A DNA stretch of 64,000 nt, taken from the NCBI GenBank assembly GCA_964604705.1, contig CAZSAP010000006.1, positions 186,001-250,000 of the forward strand, given 5' to 3'. The stretch is from JAAXVQ01 sp964604705 (GTDB lineage Bacteria > Oederibacteriota > JAAXVQ01). Within the stretch, counting starts at the first letter, position 1, and the number at the start of each line of letters is the position of its first letter. This document shows, piece by piece, positions 35,976-48,100 of this stretch. The notes below the pieces were generated by a model. It was not told the origin of the DNA and made no database searches. It saw only the letters and a program-made list of their open reading frames with translations. The position numbers were made by a program, and so were the translations under genes.

Positions 35976-36003
35976 AGTATAGCAATGGTTTCAGGGAAAA
36001 CAA
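35976..36003 (-). promoter_or_regulatory. Candidate promoter of the appendage-like operon
   Basis: On the minus strand TTGTTT (36003-35998), 16-base spacer, TATACT (35981-35976). If used, the mRNA has a leader of about 325 bases holding the repeats and hairpins described above. Confidence 0.35.
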
Positions 36004-36039
36004 GCTAAAATTCCAATATTTAACACCCGCATGAACGAG

Positions 36040-36087
36040 CCTTGTTCGGTACAAGGAGAACCCAGAAAGGCTTCCCCTTGTACCGAA
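36040..36087 (-). terminator. Hairpin downstream of the giant gene, with alternative pairing
   Basis: TTCGGTACAAGG (36045-36056) and CCTTGTACCGAA (36076-36087) form a perfect 12-bp stem with a 19-base loop, starting 23 bases after the giant gene's stop. A further CCTTGT (36040-36045) can pair with the ACAAGG instead, giving a competing 6-bp hairpin. There is no U-run, so it may be a 3'-end protecting structure rather than a classical terminator. Confidence 0.45.
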
Positions 36088-36109
36088 TAGTGCCTGTAAA
36101 CAAAGGCGA

Positions 36110-39100
36110 TTATGCCGCCTGCGCCGTGCTGCGGAACATACGACGCTGCTGTTTCTCAAACCAGCCACGATCCACCTGCACCGGCAACTTCTGCAAGACA
36201 TCACGTAAAGCACCCAAGGCTCCACGATTGCCCGGTTGTGACAGCAACTCCGGAACCACCAAGGTCTTCTCGACTACACCACGCGGAGTGGAATCCCAAG
36301 CACCGATGGACTGGGCATTCAATACTGCCAGATTTTGAGCCACGGCACTAAAGGCAGCAACTGAACGTTCATGCTCACCCAATAAGGTTCTGGATTGAGC
36401 CAGATACCCTTCGGCTGTAAGACGATCAATCTCAGTGCGTTGAGCCTTCAAGACACGAACCATGGCTTTCACCAAGCGTTGCGTGTTCAACTTGGTCGGA
36501 TTCGCGGCAAAGCGCAAGTATACTTGACCCAAGGCTGTATTCGGTGCTTGCAACAAGTCTGTCATAACCGAGGATACACCCACCTTTTGAGCTACGACTT
36601 CAGCCCAGCCCAGTGGATTGCTCCGCAGCAAGGAAGCCTGCAAACGTACAGCCAGAGCATTGGGCAAGACCGAAGTCATTGCCAACAGCGTGCGTACCAA
36701 CACCGCACTTCCCTTGGCAGGTGCTTGGACCTGTTCAGCTACGCGCCCTGTGTATTCACGAGCAATGATCGCCTCCGGCAACTGGCCTGTCTGAATCATC
36801 TCGTTGTTCAAAGCGACTTTCAAAGGACTGCTGACTTCAAAAACCTTGCGCGTTGCCACCGACATACCCTGAATCTCATGTGCCGCAAGCAAACCGGTCA
36901 TGGCCGCATGTCGATTTTGTCCTAGATCTTCGCCAATGGTCATGAACCCGGCATTTTCAGCCTTGGCCGAAAGCGCCGCTTCACTCACCAAGGCTGCACC
37001 AACATTGATGTCCAAGGGTGTCATCGTACCTGCGGTTGAACCGATCGAAGCACTTAACACCTGATCCATGGCCTTTAAACGCTGGATCAATCCAGTGGCA
37101 CGCATGGCCAAAGCCGGATTGGACGTTAGAGTGGCCAGAGCCTGGTTCACCCGAACTTGAAGTCCCTTATAGGTAGCCGGCATGGCTAGAATGGCCACCT
37201 GCTTGAGCCCTGCCATAGCCGTCTCCAGGCCACGGGCGGGCGTGCCCAACGGCTTGGCCAATTGACTCTGCACCAACATGGAAAGCAGATCGTTGGCCAC
37301 AAGGGCTTGGGACTCAGGTGCCAGTGTACGGGCTTCGCGCGCCAACTGCCGAAGCTCAGCCACGCGTGTTCCTTCTGCTGCCGTAGAGCTTTCCAAGACC
37401 GAGATCAAGGTCTCCAAATTGGGTTCAGCACCTTCTCGCAGTTGTTTTTGCAATTGCTGATTGACTTGGAGCAAGGACTGATCGGCTTGTCCTTGTTTGA
37501 GCGCATCGACTTCCGCCAGCCAATTTTCGGCCAATGTAACCACATCGTGGGTGCTCAAGCCTACTTTTTCACGTCCGGCAAACCAGTCGGTAGCACGAAC
37601 CCCGGTCGTCAGCGAATCGGACTCCCAGGCGCGTTTTTCCTCAATAGTATCAACGGCCGCCACGGGGTTCATGGCCTCAGTCAGCGGATCCAGGCGCGTT
37701 TGGGCAAAATAGCGTTGCGCCTGATAGCTTACAATGGTCGCAAACAGGAACGCATGAATACGATAGCTCAGGCGATCCATAACCGACCGTAGCGAATTGT
37801 CCAGACGCGGAACCGGCTTGGACAACTCGGTTAACAAGCGCGCGGGCACATAAATGGTCGGATGCTGGACATTCTGAGCATCCCGACTTCCGGCTTCGGC
37901 ATACGCGCCCAAATCCTCACCCGTGACCAACTGACGCAATCCACTCAGGCCCCGTTCGGCCAATGGACGGAAAAGGATCTGTTGGACATTGTATTGACGT
38001 GCCGTAGGCTCATCGATCGCAAACTGGCGTTTCAACCGGTTCAAAATCGGATGTTGATCATCCACAACCACTTGCTGGGTGGGAGTTGAGTTCATGAAGA
38101 AGATGACCGCCAACCGGATCAAGCTCAGGGCGCCTACAAACAAGCTACCCAGGGCACCCAGTGGCGCGCGCAGATTGAGGTTGCCCGCCAATTGCGAGTC
38201 ATTGGCAAAAAGCGCCGATGAAAGAATGTACCGCACCAACTGCAGGGGCCAGAAGCGGGTCCCGCGATACGGCGTGTTCACATCGTCTTGTTCCGGCAAT
38301 ACTTGTTGCATACGACGCAGTTCCTGGACGGCGGTATCGGTCTTACCCTGCTGTTGGGTTCCCACAGTTCCGGTGGTGATTCCGGTTCCGGACGTAGGTC
38401 CTTGCGGAGGTTCCTGGTCGCGTTGCTTGGCCTCGCGACGCACCAACCGTTCCAATCCGATTAAGCTGCGGAACCAATACAATGGATTGAACTCCAACGT
38501 AGCCTTCTGCATCAGATCTGGACGACGTGCATTCATGTGCCGAGCCAATTCCAAGAGTGGAATCATGGTGTCGTCGCCAAACATGGCGTTGCCGTGACGA
38601 AGATCGTCCGAGGGCATCCAGCGCATATTGGCGGAATTGGACAGGTGCAAATGGTCGATCATGTCCACGTAGCGGTCAAAGGCCGCCACCACTTCCTGAT
38701 AGACCGAGGCACGCACTTCGGCGATTTGTTCCGGACGTTGGGCACGCTTGTAGGCTGCGAAAAGATCCGGCCGATTCTCGTGAATCCAATGCCACGGGTC
38801 AAAAAGCATGAAGATCGGGGCGACCCGCCCGGTCTCGGTCTGGTAGGTCTGCCGCCACTGCCGCACATAATCCATTTGTGCGTGAACGTCAAACTCCCGG
38901 CCCGCTCGGAAATTCGCATCGTTGTGCGCTTCAATCATAAGTCGAACATTGTTGCGGTCCGCCATCGTCAAGATAAAGCGCATGGCTTCATCGGCGGTCG
39001 CAAGCTTCTCTTGCTGCCGGACCAGTTCGACAAATTGCGCGAGATCCGAAGAATGAATCACCAACTTGCCCGGTTGTTCACCGGTCCAGGTACGACGCAG

Positions 39101-42100
39101 CAAGCGGAAGACATTCCACAGCGGGAACGGATACTGCTGGGTGTGAATCGAAGAGATGTTCAACTTGCCGCGCGACATGTCGGTCAAGGCCTTGTCAATT
39201 TGCAGTGTGTCGGCGTATACCTCAACCCGGGTAATGCCGAAGAGCACCCGCGCCAAGAAGACATAGGACCGGAAGAACGGACGAATCAACGCCGCAACCG
39301 CCGACTGCAAAAATACCGGCATCAGGCTCAAGGGGTACAAAATCATGGTGGACACCGAACCATTGGAGTACATGGTCCGCACCATCTTCAGATCGTTTTC
39401 GTTCAACAAAGCCTCACTTTGCAAGTCAGCCGCCGAACGTGCGGTCACGTCTGTAGCCACTGGAATAGCCGGAGCCTGACGTTGGGCCTCCTGCTCTGAG
39501 ATCACGGGCACCTGTTCCCCTTCACTCTTGGCGGCTTGACGTACTGAACGTTCAAATCCAAACAAGGCACGCAAGAAGTAGAAGGGGTTTACTTCCAAGG
39601 TGACCTTCTGGAGCAGATCCGGACGTTGCTCACGGATGAAACGCAAGAGTTCCAGGTTCGGAATCATGGTGTCATCGCCAAAGAGCGCGTTGCCGTGCTG
39701 CAAATGCTCGTTGGGATACATGCGGTTGCTGGAGTTGCTTAAGTGCACCCACTCAATCAAATCCTTGGCGTTTTGGAATTCCTGTTTTGCCAAGTGCAAT
39801 ACCTGAAGACGGATGGCGTCCAATTCGCCGGGGGTGGTGGCCTGAAGGTACTTGGTAAACAACTCAGGATAACCTTCATGTATCCAATGCCAGGCGTCAT
39901 AGACCATGGCCAAAGGCATGACTTTGTCGTCCGGATGCGCCTGCGCCCAGGCTTGACGCCAAGCACGAACCCGCTCCACATCCTCATGCATGGTTTTGGC
40001 CCCGCGGTTGTACTCCCAACGCACGGGTTCAATCAAGATCGTAATGTTGTTGGCACGGGCCCGTTCCAAGAGCGCCATTTGTGCGGACTTGGTTTCATAC
40101 GGCATGGATTCGCGTTTGGCAAATTCCGGCAAGAGGAAGACATCCAAATCTTCCGTATGGAGAATCACCTTAGCGTTGTCACCGGGCTCAAACTTCGTGT
40201 TTATGAGACGATAGAACGATTCGTAGTTCGCAACATTCCAATCCGCATGATGCGTAGTAACGTTTAAACGTCCCTGCGAGCGGAACGTATCCACCGCCTT
40301 GGGCAAATATCCATCCAAGTAAGCTTCGGTCTTGGGCACACCCAAGAAGGTTGTGGCAATAAAGGTATAGAAGAGTAAGAACGGCTTGATCATGGAACGA
40401 ATAACGGCACGGGCCGCCAAGTTGCGAATCAGGTTCAACGGATACGTTACAGCCGTTGAAATTGCGCCGTTTTGATACACCGTGCGGAGCAATTCCTTGT
40501 CCGCATGGGTCAAGGTGCGCTGTTCATCCATGCGTGAGACGCGCGCCATCTTGGCCGGCATCAGGGACTGAATGAGTTCCGCTTTGCCTTCCAAGGTGTA
40601 AGCGCCCAATTCCGCAGGAACCACGATCGACTGTCCGGTCTTGAGTTCCAGGGTTCCGTTCTTGTGCTTGAGCACCGCTGTTCCGTTGACCACGGTCAAG
40701 GTATGGAAGGTACCCTCGGTCGCCATTTCCAAGGACCCATCCACTTGCGCACGACGGATACGGAAATAATCGCTGACCATGATTTCCGAATAAACGCTGT
40801 TGCCCTGCTGGCGCAGTGTCACCGGTGCTTGTGTAAAACTGGCTTTGTTGGTGGCGTTGAAGTTCAACACGTCCATGGCCTTCTCTACGTGCAATTCACG
40901 TGCAGGCTGACGGTTCCAATCCCAAACCCGGTAGGTGATGCCCGAACTCTGCTGAACTTCGGCCAAACGTACGCCCTTGCCAATCGCATGAATCGTTCCC
41001 GCCGGAACCAAGAAAACCTCTCCGGGCTTGACCGGGAAGGCATTGAGATACGACGTTAGATCCTTGCCCTGATCAACCGCGGCTTTGAAATCGGCCGGAG
41101 TGACATTTTGCTTGAAGCCCAGATAGATCACCGCGCCAGGATCTGCGTTGGTGATCACCCACGCTTCATTTTTGCCGAACTGACCTTCGTTTAATTGTGA
41201 ATATTCCTGTTGCGGATGCACTTGCACCGACAGGTTATCGTTGGCATCCAAAAGTTTAATCAAGAGCGGGAAATCATTGCCAAACTCTTCCCACACTTGC
41301 TTGCCCACCAATTGGGTTCCTGCCCGCTTCAGCAACTGCGCCAGCGTGGTTTGCTTGCCATTAATCACGACCGGGCTCGGGTGATCCGTATGTCCGGAAA
41401 CTTCCCACGATTCGGCTACGGTCTGATCATTGGGTTGCAGTCCCTTCAGTTGCTTGATCCAGGTCTTGCCGCCCCAAACAATGGAGACGAAATTTTCACC
41501 CATAACCACCGGCGCCACATTTTTCATGAACGCTTTGCCTGCGGCATCGGCGTCCGTACGTTGGGTGTCGGTAAGCTGCGGATCCAGCACTGGGCGCTGG
41601 GTCGTAAGATAGATCTTCCGGAAACCCACCAACACGGCTGCAGTAATGCCGGCCATGGCCAAGACAGGCATCCAACTGGCCAAAATACCCATGAAGCCTG
41701 TGATTGCGGCTCCACCCAAGTATTGCATCGTAAATCCGTTCACCGCTGCGGAAATACCACCCACGTTGGCGCTTAAGGCCGGAAGCAACGAGGCCAAGCC
41801 TGTAACGCCTACGGTAATAATCCCCACCAACGAGGTGAGCACAATGGCGGTCTGGCGCCCCCAGACCGCAGGCAATTGACGGACCTGCGTCCAGTACGCC
41901 GCCAATTCACCCGAGAGTCCGCTGCGCATCGGCAGACCCAGTTTCTGGCGATTCACGTGATCCGAACGGTGTGCGTTTTCATGTTGGAAAATAGATCGCT
42001 GATGGCTGACCGGCAAATACGAAAGCCGCGCCCAATTGGCCACGATCTTGCCCGTGGTTTCATCGTAAAACGCGATCTTGGCCATGTCTTTGATGGAATA

Positions 42101-45100
42101 AGCCTCACGCTGTGCTGTAGTCAACGCATTCATATCCAAAACATCGGGATTGTTGATCCAATCACCAATCACCGTCTTGTTCACATCGTCGCGCGGACGA
42201 CCGTCGGCCGCCATGCGTTCGCTCCAGGCTATCCGAATGCCTTGCGACAGGAAGAAAATACCGACCATGGGCATCAAGACTGTACCCAAGGCCCCAACGA
42301 TAAAGCTGGCCGCACCCAAACCAAGACCCATGCTGGTCAGCCCAATCAAGGAACTGTACCCCAGCACCAACGCCGAGGTCGTGGCCAAGGTGCTCAGGGA
42401 CGTGGCCACACCTGTCACCAACGCACCGATCATGGAAATCGGACGCGTTTTGCCACGATCCCCCGGAGTTACCGGAGCCTGAGTCCCTACAAATTCACTC
42501 AAGTGCAGACGCCCGGTCATGACGTTGGCGTCTTTTATTTCTTGAGCAAACATGGTTTTCCACATCTTTACGGTATCCTGCACGTTTTCATCGGGAGAAA
42601 CATTTTTCAAATACTCTTCCACCGAGGTGTACCCGAATTTATTCATGGTTACATAACGCAACACTTCAATGTCGTCGTCGGAAAGCAACTTCATGTAGTT
42701 GCGTTCATTGACAAAGGGAATCAAGACAAACGAACGTCCTTCACCGTACACCTTGCTCCCGGTGTAATTGCGGTACAGGTAACTGCCGCCGGTTTCCAAG
42801 ACCAGGGAATACAAATCGGCGTACGACGGGATGGAGCGGGCATCCTTATGCCCCATGCGGTTGAGAATGTGCTGCAAGTCCGCCGGTGTCACTTCGTAGC
42901 TGATCAACCCACGACCCAGCCGGGTCGTAAGATCTGTAGACAAGGCCTTGGCCAAATCTGCGTTGTTGGCCGTACGGACATCCAAATTGGCCAGCGGTGC
43001 TTGCGGATTGTAGGTTTGCTTGGCCTGGGGCTGCGCTTGGCGCAGGGTCCCGACATTGGCGGTCATGAATTCCAACAAGGTTGCGTAGTTCCAACCCTGG
43101 AAGAAACTGATCGTGTCCTTGGCCCCCATGTTTCGAGCCACATTGTCCATCTCGGCTGCGGTCAAGTCTTTGTAATCATTGCCCAGGTAAAGGCGAAGAT
43201 CACGGTTCATGGTCGCGGTCAGACGTTCAATCGTATGGAAGTTAAAACGATCGGTCTCTGAGAGTTCACGAATTTCAGGTTGCTTGCGCCCCAAAAGCTT
43301 ATCCACAAAGGCATCGGCGGTATACCAGACCTGCTGGTAGTACACCTGGCGCATATCCCACCGATAGTCGTAATTTTCGCCCGGTGCGTAAAGCATGTAG
43401 TTGTACTTGAACCGGTCGTACACAGGCTTATCGTAAATGAGATTGATCGAACGATGGAGCATGCTCACTCCGGCCGCCAAGAACCAGAAGCTGACCAACG
43501 TAATTGTCCGGATGTTGAGCACAAAACGCACCACATTGATCGGAGCCCGTACCGGCAAGGTGGCCAATCGCAATCCGATGGCCACGGTCTTTTGCGCCAA
43601 ATTCCCCTCCTGCCGCCAATAATTCAAGGTGCTGCCAATCTTCGAGAAGAAGCCTTGCTCGCCATCTTTGATGCGCAGCAGTTTTTTAATCCAACTCTTC
43701 ACAGCTTGCCCGGCACGGTACATCACTTCCAGGAATCGTAGGAAGAAGAGCAAGCCCACCACCATACCCGTACCCAAGGCAGCTTCCATGGCCAAGAATA
43801 TGGCCGGAAGGCGTAGCTCACGATGCGGTACGTTGGTGCTGTCGCCGAACCCGAGTTTTTCAGCGGTCGACGGATTGAACTGATTGCGGTTCAACGCCGG
43901 AATATCCCGATTGGGGGACCAAAGAATCGCCCCGTTGGACATACGCCCGACACGCTTCCAGCCAGCCATGGAGAGCATGGAGTCGTACTGGAATTCACGC
44001 GGATGCGTCATCACGATCCCGATCCGATAACGTTCCGGTTCGGAGAGCATCTTCATCAACAAGTAGGAAAGATTATGCTTCTTATATAATGATTCGCCCG
44101 CCAGCTCCGGATCCGAGACCTGGAAGAAATCAATCATGGAAGAGATACGTTTCACCCCATGGAAACGGGGTTCACGGTTCGGGGTTAACGTCGTGTATCC
44201 AAAATTAACATCCGGGGCATACCCCATACCAATGTCGAGGAAGTAGTAATAATAGCCGGGCAAAATACCGGCCGGTTTCCCACCAACCTCCGGATACTCG
44301 TTCTTTGTGACATCCACCAACGAATTGTGAAGTTCATGCCACGGGATATCCGGCATGCCGGCTGGCTGCACTTCGGTCTGTTTGGTTTCAGCCGCATCCA
44401 AAACCACCTGTTTCCACATATACCGGTTGGCCTCAAATGACGGAAATTCCGAATAGCCATGCGTGATGGTATGCGGATCCGCTTTGGCCAATAGACGAGC
44501 GGCGGCGGTCATTTGCACCGGTGTATTAAAGCCATATTGCCCACGGGTTTCTACACCTATCTCCAAAACATAGGTACGTTGTCCTGAATTTTTCGGAAGC
44601 ACTGTGCGCAAATCATACAAATTGAAACCCGGTTCCAGAACCGGTGTCAGGTTGTACGTCTTAATATGCGCCTGAGCCTCGGCTTGAGTCATGGTGTCAT
44701 TGACATCGGTGATGTCCAGAAGGTTCACATAACCGTAGCCCAAGGCCGACATCTGATCAATGTACAGTTCCAAATACGGCATCTTGGCCGGATCAAAAAC
44801 CACACGGCGGAAGACATTGCCATAACCCTTGGTTGGATCGGCACCCTTGATCATTAAATAGGGCTGTTGATCTTTTGGACTGGTCACCAACTGCGCCGTA
44901 GCGCCTGAAACCTGCCCGTTTTCATACTGCGACATCAAGGATTCAGAGAAACCGCGCCCGGCCGATTCTTCGGAAGCTGCACCTTTAGCCTTCACCGGCA
45001 CATTCTTGCCATCCATGTAGAACCAGGCATTGGGCGAGGTCAAGTTCATGATATCTTCGGTGGGATTGCCTAGAGCTTCGCCCGGCATGACCCGCAAACG

Positions 45101-48100
45101 TGAAAGCGTCATGGTCTGTCCTTGGTTGGTCACCTGATCGGCTTTCCAGGCTGCGCCATTGGGATGATATTTGGCCACCACGCCGATTTCCAGCCATACA
45201 TCACCCTCGGTCAAAATATTCCCAAGATCGTACCGGTACGTTCCCGGGCGCAAGATCTTCATTTGCGGAATCAATTCTTGGCCCTTGGAATTCTTAATGA
45301 CAAAGTAGCCCGAGGACGAGACTTGGTCCACGGTGAATTCGAGCCAGCGGTTTGAAGGATCCACGCGGAACTGGCGCACGGTGGTGCCGGCAGCCAGTTT
45401 GTCACGGTACTCGCTGTTAATCTTATCTTGGTTCATGGCATTAAGCTGCGCTTCGGAAATCGGCAACGCACCACGGTTCCCGGTCAGAACCATGCGCCCT
45501 TGGGCATCGTAAGAAACCCCAGTCCCGTTCGCAACCCAGTCCATGAGGTAAATCTGCTTAATCGGATCGTAGGCCCATGAACCCTTGCGCATAATATCCG
45601 TACCGCGTTCCAGGGAATCCGACCCCTTAACGATCGACATGGCGTTAATGACCACGCGTTGACCGTTGTTTGTCTGGCCTTCGGGCGTAGACGGTTTGGT
45701 CGGATCTTGCCAGGGGCTGGTCACACCAAACTCAATCGGAATCTTAAACAACGCCAAACGCGCATCCAACGCCTTGTGTTGGGCGGCCGAATACGCTTCC
45801 ATATCCGTATCAATTTGCTTGTGCAGAGCGTCGTTCTCAGCTTTGATTTGCGCCGTGACGCCGTCACGCCAAATCTTAGCCTGGGCCGCAATCTTGCGAT
45901 TGGCCTCGGCATATTCGTTACGCGAGACCACACCGCCATAGCGATTGGCCAATTCATCGTTCAATTGTTTCCGATAGGTCTCAGCCTTTTGTTGAACCTG
46001 ACGATTCACGCGCGTGTATTCCTCACGCGGCACACCGTCCGGATATTGTTTTTCCAGTTCCGCATACATTTGTTTCAGCCATTCGGCCGTCTGTGTTTTC
46101 ACCTTGCGGTCAATGGTTGTATACTCACTCTGTGGAACCGACCCGTACTTCGCAGCCAATTCGTTGTAGAGTTTTAATTGCAGCTCATGTATTTTCTTCT
46201 CCACATCCAGCCACCGAGGCTTGATGGTGCTCTCCTGATACGCCTTGGAGCCCAATTTTTGATTCAAGGCCTCATGCCGACGCTTGCCCTCAGCGGCAAT
46301 CTGTTTATCCAAATCGGCGTGTGCTTTCTTGGGATCCACATACCCTTCACCCAGGCTTTGCAAAACTTCCTTGGGCAAGATATCGCCCAAGTTCAAATAA
46401 TACACACCCGGCTTGGTAATGGGCATCGGGACCGTATAACGTTTGGTGTACTTGGTGCCATCGTGCGCGTAAGGAATCGAAAGGTACATTGAGCTGGTAA
46501 TTTCTGTAATTTCCAGACGCAGCACATCGTAGCCCTTGCCGTTCAAACTGGTGTAGAAAACAGCGCCGCCGTATTTACGCTGATCTTCCGGATCGGCTGT
46601 GGTACGGGTCCCGGTCAACGTCACACGCGTGCCGCCCTGGCCGTTGTCCGCCAAGTCCACACGCGAACCGTAGGTCTCAAAATCACTGGGCTTCATGCCA
46701 GCCGGAAGAATATTAACCGCATCCCCCGGGGAGGACGAAACCTGGATGTTGTTGAAACGCGAGTTCGACATCTGATCAAAATATTGCTGTTCGTTCAACG
46801 GCATGTAGCCCTTCCAACTGTCGACCAAGTTGGAGAGCGGGAACATCAAAGGATCCCAAGCTCCAAATTTGCGATCAATGTAACCCACGATCGAGGCAAT
46901 TTGATCCAAGGTGTACTGCGCACTGATATCGGGAGTCATATACTGCTGCAGGTTGTACTTCCGAATAATGCGCTTGTTGTCCTGCTGGGCGATCAGAATT
47001 CGCGGATCCTGCGTCGGATCAGCCTGATACGCAGCCAAGAAGCCCAAGATACCATCCTTGGGATCTTTGGAAGGCTGGAAGCGCAGCAAAAGATCTTCAA
47101 TGGTTGGTTTTTCAAACGATTCCTTCATTTTCCACTTGAACAACGGAACAGCCAAATCGGTCCAGATGGAACCGCCGCCACCTTTGGCCGGAATACCCAA
47201 ATCGTAAAAACCAATTCGTTCCGATAATTGCACAGCCAGCTTAATCTGCTCCGGTGTCATCTTGTCCCGGTAGTTGGTCTCATTAACCCAATCGTTGTTG
47301 CTGATGGAATCGTCCATGTAGGCAACATATTCGTCTGCAATGACGCGAGACAAGGTTGCACGGTTGTGATAGAGGACTAAGAACCAATCTTGAATGCCAG
47401 CGGCTTCTTGACGAATCATACGGCGCATATCATCCGAGCTGATGGTACCTGGAATGCCACGACGATTAAGCTCGCGTGTAACTTCAATGGCTATGCCATC
47501 CAAATCCGCCACCGGATCCGTGAACTGACCCGTGACACGGCGTTTGATCAACTGCAAAAGACGATCACCGGGCGAATAATTAAAGAAGGTCCGGCGTACG
47601 GTGGTGACCATCTCGGTTTCAATTTCCTGCGCAGAATACGTGGCCAAATATTTCTCCACACTCATGCCCGGGTGATTGCGCTTAATCACGCGGTAGAAAT
47701 TTTCTTCGGCAATGTCCACCGACGGATGATTCGTGAATGCACGAATCAATGCCGCGGTGTCGTTGGATGCAATTGTCAGCGTGGGGTCCTTGTATGCTAG
47801 GCGGAGCGAGGCCTGATTCAACTTCATGTCCGCCGAGAAGGCCAAATCGGAAGGACCGATCCAGGCATCCCACTCGGAACCAAACACATCCCCGCGATAC
47901 TCCAGCGCCGCTTCATTCCAACCACCCTGCCAAGCCTCAATCCATTGAGCGCTGTGTTTGCGTGATTTCCAGCGCTCAACAATTTCACTCATGGCATTCA
48001 CATCGTGATATGCAATGAATGATTTCAAGTCACCGTAGATGGGTTTCACCAACCGCTGGGCAGGAATGTTCCGCCAATACTGACTCATCCAGAACAAGGC

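Larger units (their letters stand above)
35644..36109. other. Long intergenic region between giant gene and appendage-like operon
   Basis: 466 bases with no credible ORF. It contains a hairpin behind the giant gene, a candidate promoter, an AT-rich block with a 6-bp inverted repeat AGTCTA/TAGACT (35873-35893), repeated CAGTTTA motifs, three long C-runs (G-runs in the mRNA) and a hairpin TTGCGTC/GACGCAA (35667-35683) just before the ribosome-binding site. Confidence 0.75.

Noticed and set aside
41876..43261. 461-codon open frame on the plus strand within the giant gene
   Set aside because: Its translation is rich in His, Arg and Gln with no domain pattern, while the minus strand in the same place encodes a continuous protein that includes the second HExxH region. 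It is a codon-bias shadow.
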